In this document: positions 33,494-37,901 of the stretch, piece after piece
Numbering within the stretch: position 1 is the stretch's first letter
How the letters are laid out: the number at the start of each line of letters is the position of its first letter
NCBI GenBank assembly: GCA_023412975.1
Contig: JAEZRB010000295.1
Location: forward strand, 1-37,901
Source: Bacteroidota bacterium
GTDB taxonomy: Bacteria > Bacteroidota > Bacteroidia > Chitinophagales > Chitinophagaceae
Direction: 5' to 3'
DNA length: 37,901 nucleotides
Notes under the pieces: generated by a model
Database searches by the model: none
What the model saw: the letters and a program-made list of their open reading frames with translations, nothing else
Told to the model about the DNA's origin: nothing
Position numbers and translations under genes: made by a program

Positions 33494-35254
33494 ATGTTCG
33501 ATCTTATCAACCCATATCTAGCTCAGGCGGGTCTACATAACCCGACTCTTGATCTATTAAATCAGGATGCTGCCTTATACAATGCTCTGCTGTTTCAGCC
33601 TGGAGAAGGAATAGATTGGGGAAATGATTATGTAAGAATTGCTAACCATGCAAGAGCCATGGAAAAATTCAGATCGTTTTTTAATATGGCATCTGAAAAA
33701 AATGTGGAGTTAGCTGTTACACCGGAGTATTCTTGCTCTTGGGACGTTATGTGCGGGCTTATTGCGGATGATGTTCTTCCCGCAGAACATAAATTATGGA
33801 TCATAGGTTGCGAATCTATCAAGGCAACCGACCTGCAAAATTTGATCAATGCCCATAATGATATAGTCTGGGTAACCGAACACGAGAAAATTGCAGCCAA
33901 TATTCAGAATAATCATTTTTTTAATCCGGTTTGTTACATTTTTAAAACTAGAGGCCTGATAAATGACGAACTCAAAACAGTAATTGTTATCCAGTTTAAA
34001 ACGCAACCACTTGGTGGTGCTGCCCTGGAATGGGAACGAGATAATTTTATTGCCGGGGAACGACTTTATATACTTCAAAACAGGGCTAATTCTTCCCGAC
34101 TGGTGACATTGATTTGCTCTGATATACTTAATCCAGCTATTCATATTGATCAATTGCCTGATTATGTCAATATGCCTTATTTGATTGTTCATATTCAGCT
34201 TAACCAAGCGCCCAATCATGTTACCTTCTGCAGGTATCGGGGTGATAGCTATGGCATGGGACGTGAGAATAAGGAATTTATATGTCTCAACTGGAGCAGG
34301 AATATAAGCTTGGGTAACATAAACCGGTGGAACACTTACGGAGGGTCAGCTCTCTACCTAAAAAATGAAGAAGAAAAGCATTTGAATACCACGGATGACA
34401 GGATGAATAATAATCACAAGCTGGGTCTCTATTATACCAGATGGACCAGCCGTTATGCTAACATCTTTTTTTTCAATTTTGATGAACATGTTTTTTTGTT
34501 TCGAACAACGAAACCATCTCAACAATCTGTTGCTCCTCCACTAAGAAAAAGAACGGGTCCGGAAATGATGGCAGTATATTGCTGGGAAAATGGTACTTGG
34601 GATTCAAAGAACAATATCAATAGTGGTTTCGATTCCGTCTGTGCAGCACTTCATGCAGTGGGTAATTATAATTACCTGCTTGGGTTATATAATGACAGCC
34701 CTTTAAACGCTGAAAGGCTGATTTGCTTATCAGTCGGAAAAGCAGCTAATGAGGAATGGTACTCACCCAAATCAAATTTTTTCTTCATCGTTAAAGATGA
34801 TGAAATTGCCCAGCGATTGACCTTTGCCCAAAACCCATGTGCAGAGGCTCAAGCCAGAAGAAAACAATATTTGCTGAACTATGGGACGCTCGAATATGCC
34901 ATCATCATTCACCCTCACAATCTTCCCGACAGTATCAGTGACCTGCGGGGTAATTGCCGTGTTGGCTACCGTGATGGACAATTCGTCAACGAGTATCGCC
35001 TGAATTTATACCCTCAAGGTCAAGCAGGCGTTCCGGCCACGGGAATCTATTTAGGAAATAATACCCAGGGGGATGCCGAAGATACGCTTTCACGAATGAT
35101 TGCCTTATTCAACGAGAACCAGTTTGGAAAAAGAGTTGTGGTATGGTATTATGATCATAACGGCAATCTGCAAACAGTGTATCAGGGGAATAAGCCACGC
35201 ATTACTGATGATACAACAAAGTCAACTCGGTCAATCAGAAAAATCATACGATAA
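33494..35254 (+). CDS. Nitrilase-fold (carbon-nitrogen hydrolase) protein, likely effector of an SMC-linked system
   Basis: A 586-residue protein. The N-terminal part (about 30-340) has the nitrilase superfamily pattern with a plausible complete catalytic triad: Glu78 in TPEYS, Lys169 in QFKTQPL with a downstream FIAGERLYI segment, and Cys208 in TLICSDIL, matching the Glu-Lys-Cys order of carbon-nitrogen hydrolases. The C-terminal part (about 370-586) is unassigned. The family cleaves amides or nitriles or transfers acyl groups; the target here is unknown. The stop overlaps the next start as TAATG, so it is translated together with the SMC-like ATPase. No signal peptide or membrane segment is seen. 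I infer that it is the toxic or nucleotide/metabolite-degrading effector of a defence pair. Confidence 0.75.
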   Translation: MFDLINPYLAQAGLHNPTLDLLNQDAALYNALLFQPGEGIDWGNDYVRIANHARAMEKFRSFFNMASEKNVELAVTPEYSCSWDVMCGLIADDVLPAEHKLWIIGCESIKATDLQNLINAHNDIVWVTEHEKIAANIQNNHFFNPVCYIFKTRGLINDELKTVIVIQFKTQPLGGAALEWERDNFIAGERLYILQNRANSSRLVTLICSDILNPAIHIDQLPDYVNMPYLIVHIQLNQAPNHVTFCRYRGDSYGMGRENKEFICLNWSRNISLGNINRWNTYGGSALYLKNEEEKHLNTTDDRMNNNHKLGLYYTRWTSRYANIFFFNFDEHVFLFRTTKPSQQSVAPPLRKRTGPEMMAVYCWENGTWDSKNNINSGFDSVCAALHAVGNYNYLLGLYNDSPLNAERLICLSVGKAANEEWYSPKSNFFFIVKDDEIAQRLTFAQNPCAEAQARRKQYLLNYGTLEYAIIIHPHNLPDSISDLRGNCRVGYRDGQFVNEYRLNLYPQGQAGVPATGIYLGNNTQGDAEDTLSRMIALFNENQFGKRVVVWYYDHNGNLQTVYQGNKPRITDDTTKSTRSIRKIIR

Positions 35255-37901
35255 TGCTTATACAGGAAACCAAGAAAATATTAGAGAAGCATTTGGGCAG
35301 GCAGTCTGTACATTTCGTGGATGAGCGAAATGGCATTTTCAGGTGTACCAAAGATTTTGAACAGCACCCTTATCAGGTACTCTATGTTGACTGTAGTAAT
35401 GTATGGTCTGACTCCAATTTTGGAGCGAGACAATTGGAAGACTATCAAGGAAAAACTTTATTGAAAGATTATTACAGTGATCCAGGGGCTTTACAGTGGA
35501 ATTATTATTATGCCTTTATTTCGAAAAGCGAAGAGATACATAGTAAGGAAGAAAAGAAAAAGGCAATTGAATCGGACGAATTATATACCCGAAAATTAGT
35601 ACTTTCTCCAAAAGAACTGGATGAGTGGCTATCAAGGATAGAGGATTTAAGTAAGCCTTCGCAAAGTATGGTAGAAAAAGACCTTGGTTCCATCTGGATA
35701 CAGCAACTGCAAAAAAATAAACTGGATGCAGTTTTTCTGGACACCTCGGTTGCCGCCGGCATAAAGCACTATATGGAAGGGAAACCTGTTGTGCTGACCT
35801 CCAAAAACGGAAAGGAAGACGGGAAGAAACATTCTCATTATGACAGCGTTTCTTTTATTGAATATCTTAAACTTGATGCTTACCGCCCCCATCCGGAAAT
35901 AAGGGAATTTAACTTTGGCCGCGTGAACCTGATAAAAGGTGTAAACGGAGCCGGCAAAACCTCACTTTTAGAATCCATCGAATTGTTATTATGCGGTAAA
36001 TCATTTAGAAATCCGGATGAAGAAGTTTCAGGTTATAATTTGCAGGCAAGGCTAAAGGGAAGTAAGGAGATGCTAACATTTACTCCTGAAAACCTGAAGG
36101 TTTATAAACACAGGGATAAAATATGGTATAATAATGCTGAACAGAGGTTTAACCGGCTACACATAAGCTTCAATAAATATAATTTCTATAACTCTGATGC
36201 CGCTTTCCTTTTATCAAATAATCCTGACAAGGCAGACGTAAAAAAAGCATTTGAAGATATTGCCCTTGGTGAGGATATAAACAGAATTGAAAGCCGTTTG
36301 CTAAGTTTCAAAGAAAGCTTTGCGCGGGAATACCGTCTGTATTCAAAATCCTTTAAGGATGCTGAAACAGAAAGAAAGAAGGAGGAAAAATTACTAAAAG
36401 ATATTTCCAGAAAAGACCAGGACCCTGAACGATTTCTACAGGAATTGGTAAAAGAAGCGAAAGCGAGCAAGTGGATTGCTGCTGACCATTTAGCCGGCGA
36501 TAAATTCATCCCCGGGCTAGAGAAAGATTTGACTGTAGCAAAAACGTACATCCAGACAATACTTTCAGGTATTAAGTGGAGTGACGCCGATACATCGTCA
36601 AGTATTGAAGAACTAATAAGTACCTATAAAAAGGCAGTAACAGCATTGAACGGAATCAGTAAAGAAGTGGCGGTTCTAGAAAAATTGCAAAGCCAAAATG
36701 ATAATAAGATAGAAAAAATCAACGAAGTAAACGATTTAATGAAAGAACTTTCCCCCTATTACAGAAATAAGCAGATAGCACAACTGCCAGGACTTTCTGT
36801 CAAAATTCAGCTTTTAAAAAGTGAACTGGTAACATTAAGGCGGGCAAAAAAAATTTACACTGAAATAGATAAAGAAGACTTTAACGATCTGCCCGCTACT
36901 ACTAAGCTAAATGAACTATTGACTGCACTGAAAAACCAGGTAAAGAAAAAAGAAGGATTAATTCGGAAACTGGCTGAACAGCAAAAGAAATTGACGTCAG
37001 GGTTTAATCAATTGGAAAAAGTCATCGCCGAAATAAAAGGTAAGGGAAAAGAATATCTTCACCTGAACCCTGATGCCGATGAATGCCCGCTTTGTCATTC
37101 ATCATTTGAGCATACTCAGCTTGTTAGGCTTATCGAAAGAAGCAAGAAGAATATTGCTTCTTCCCGGGTTTTGGATGATTTGCAGGTTTCCTTACGCAGC
37201 GAGAAAAAGACACTCGACGAACTGAATCTAAAAATTGAAAACCTGGATAAACTCCTGCAACTTTCGACTATGCTTTTTGGGCAGAATGAATCAGGTAAAG
37301 CCATTTCAGTAATCTGGAAAAACATTGCTAAGTTGATAGGTGATATCCAGTATAAAGAGGAAGAAAATAAAAAACTTACAGAACTGGCCGACTATTTTAA
37401 CAAGACGGGTCTTGATGAAAACAGCTTCTCCGATTTGTCAGATGAATTAACATCGCATGGATTTAAAGTGAAAGATGCAGAAGATTTCGGGAAAAAAGAG
37501 CTGAAAGTAAAAAATGACCTTTCTGAGTTGAAGAAAAAGGCAGGAGACATTAATGACTCGCATAAAAAACTTGAGATTAAGCGGGCATACCTAGCTTCTG
37601 CTTCAGGCCTTCTCAAAAAGAATTTAACTGACTTGCCAGAAAGGTTTCGAAAATTACAAAGTGCAGCTGAAACTATTTTGTTGTTGAAGAAGCTAATTGA
37701 GTTCAAAGACACGGAAAGACTTTCTTCCCTTTCAATAAAAATTGAGAAAATTCAGCAGGTCTTGTTGCAATATAAAGAGGTTAGGAAGCAAAAGCAAGGA
37801 TATGATTTGCGTTTGAAATCCACCAATGAGCGAATTAAAGAAATGAATCAAAAGGAGAAAGCGAATAAAGCTCTTGCAGATCTCGCCCAAAAGGCATATA
37901 C
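35254..37901 (+). CDS. Rad50/SMC-like ATPase with N-terminal extension and zinc hook, cut by window end
   Basis: At least 882 residues are visible; the gene continues past the window. Residues 1 to about 215 form a module I do not recognise, with VLYVDCSNVWSDSN and NYYYAFISKSEE segments. The ABC ATPase N-terminal half follows, with Walker A GVNGAGKT at 229-236. Long coiled coil runs from about 340, with a Rad50-type zinc hook CPLC at 611-614. The second ATPase half with signature and Walker B should lie beyond 37901. It shares the TAATG overlap with the nitrilase gene. The arrangement resembles Lamassu LmuB and ABC-three-component ATPases, but no separate small third gene is seen in the window. 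Confidence 0.85.
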   Translation, partial: MLIQETKKILEKHLGRQSVHFVDERNGIFRCTKDFEQHPYQVLYVDCSNVWSDSNFGARQLEDYQGKTLLKDYYSDPGALQWNYYYAFISKSEEIHSKEEKKKAIESDELYTRKLVLSPKELDEWLSRIEDLSKPSQSMVEKDLGSIWIQQLQKNKLDAVFLDTSVAAGIKHYMEGKPVVLTSKNGKEDGKKHSHYDSVSFIEYLKLDAYRPHPEIREFNFGRVNLIKGVNGAGKTSLLESIELLLCGKSFRNPDEEVSGYNLQARLKGSKEMLTFTPENLKVYKHRDKIWYNNAEQRFNRLHISFNKYNFYNSDAAFLLSNNPDKADVKKAFEDIALGEDINRIESRLLSFKESFAREYRLYSKSFKDAETERKKEEKLLKDISRKDQDPERFLQELVKEAKASKWIAADHLAGDKFIPGLEKDLTVAKTYIQTILSGIKWSDADTSSSIEELISTYKKAVTALNGISKEVAVLEKLQSQNDNKIEKINEVNDLMKELSPYYRNKQIAQLPGLSVKIQLLKSELVTLRRAKKIYTEIDKEDFNDLPATTKLNELLTALKNQVKKKEGLIRKLAEQQKKLTSGFNQLEKVIAEIKGKGKEYLHLNPDADECPLCHSSFEHTQLVRLIERSKKNIASSRVLDDLQVSLRSEKKTLDELNLKIENLDKLLQLSTMLFGQNESGKAISVIWKNIAKLIGDIQYKEEENKKLTELADYFNKTGLDENSFSDLSDELTSHGFKVKDAEDFGKKELKVKNDLSELKKKAGDINDSHKKLEIKRAYLASASGLLKKNLTDLPERFRKLQSAAETILLLKKLIEFKDTERLSSLSIKIEKIQQVLLQYKEVRKQKQGYDLRLKSTNERIKEMNQKEKANKALADLAQKAY

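Larger units (their letters stand above)
5182..37901. mobile_element. Integrated mobilizable element carrying defence genes, left end and body
   Basis: The element is bounded on the left by the tRNA-Leu 3' fragment, with an adjacent tyrosine recombinase reading inward. It carries mobA, mobB and mobC, a candidate oriT, ParB-like, RadC-like, SSB and DUF932 genes typical of Bacteroidota conjugative or mobilizable elements, and three defence loci (CBASS, Wadjet, nitrilase-SMC). The cargo genes are visibly more A+T-rich than the chromosomal genes at 751-4616. The right end lies beyond the window. No T4SS pore genes are seen in the visible part, so ICE versus IME is open. Confidence 0.8.

Overview
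The window is genomic DNA of a Bacteroidota bacterium, most likely a member of the Chitinophagaceae/Chitinophagales. The evidence for this is the set of gene families seen (FAD/Fe-S D-lactate dehydrogenase fusion, DUF1801, YWFCY-type MobC, Bacteroidetes-style MobA/MobB, DUF932), promoters that fit the Bacteroidota -7 consensus TAnnTTTG, and the general absence of strong Shine-Dalgarno sequences. Taxonomy is inferred from family resemblance only.

Bases 1 to about 5180 are ordinary chromosome: the 3' part of a ygiD-like dioxygenase, a short-chain dehydrogenase, a large FAD/4Fe-4S dehydrogenase and a DUF1801 protein. At 5182-5236 there is a truncated 3' piece of a tRNA-Leu(CAA) gene on the minus strand, with its terminator beside it, followed by a tyrosine recombinase. 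I read this as the left attachment site of an integrated mobile element that runs past the right edge of the window. The intact tRNA-Leu should lie at the other end.

Inside the element the layout is as follows. (a) Integrase and a translationally coupled DUF1016/YhcG nuclease (5425-7907). (b) A minus-strand type II CBASS operon (13941 to 7996): LexA-like self-cleaving repressor, patatin phospholipase (CapV), CD-NTase, E2-E1 fusion (Cap2), JAB isopeptidase (Cap3) and a second, shorter CD-NTase. (c) A small gene with a HEPN-like RDxxxH motif (14123-14704). (d) A complete Wadjet type I operon jetABCD (21252 to 14690). (e) The mobilization genes mobC, mobB and mobA with a palindrome-rich candidate oriT (21386 to about 25300). 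(f) Element housekeeping genes: RadC-like, ParB-like, DUF932, two SSBs, a TnsA-like nuclease and a zinc-ribbon protein, interrupted by a HEXXH metalloprotease on the opposite strand. (g) At the right edge, a two-gene operon of a nitrilase-fold protein and a Rad50/SMC-like ATPase with a zinc hook and an unrecognised N-terminal module. The ATPase gene is cut by the window end.

The element is therefore a mobilizable defence island. It has one anti-phage system controlled by what looks like a damage-responsive repressor (CBASS), one anti-plasmid system (Wadjet), and a right-hand operon that resembles a Lamassu/ABC-three-component system but has a nitrilase as its likely effector. The most interesting points are the nitrilase-SMC operon, the two-CD-NTase CBASS in which only one enzyme has the C-terminal tail expected for Cap2 conjugation, and the LexA-like control of that CBASS. 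No complete set of conjugation pore genes is visible, so I cannot tell whether this is an ICE or a smaller mobilizable element.
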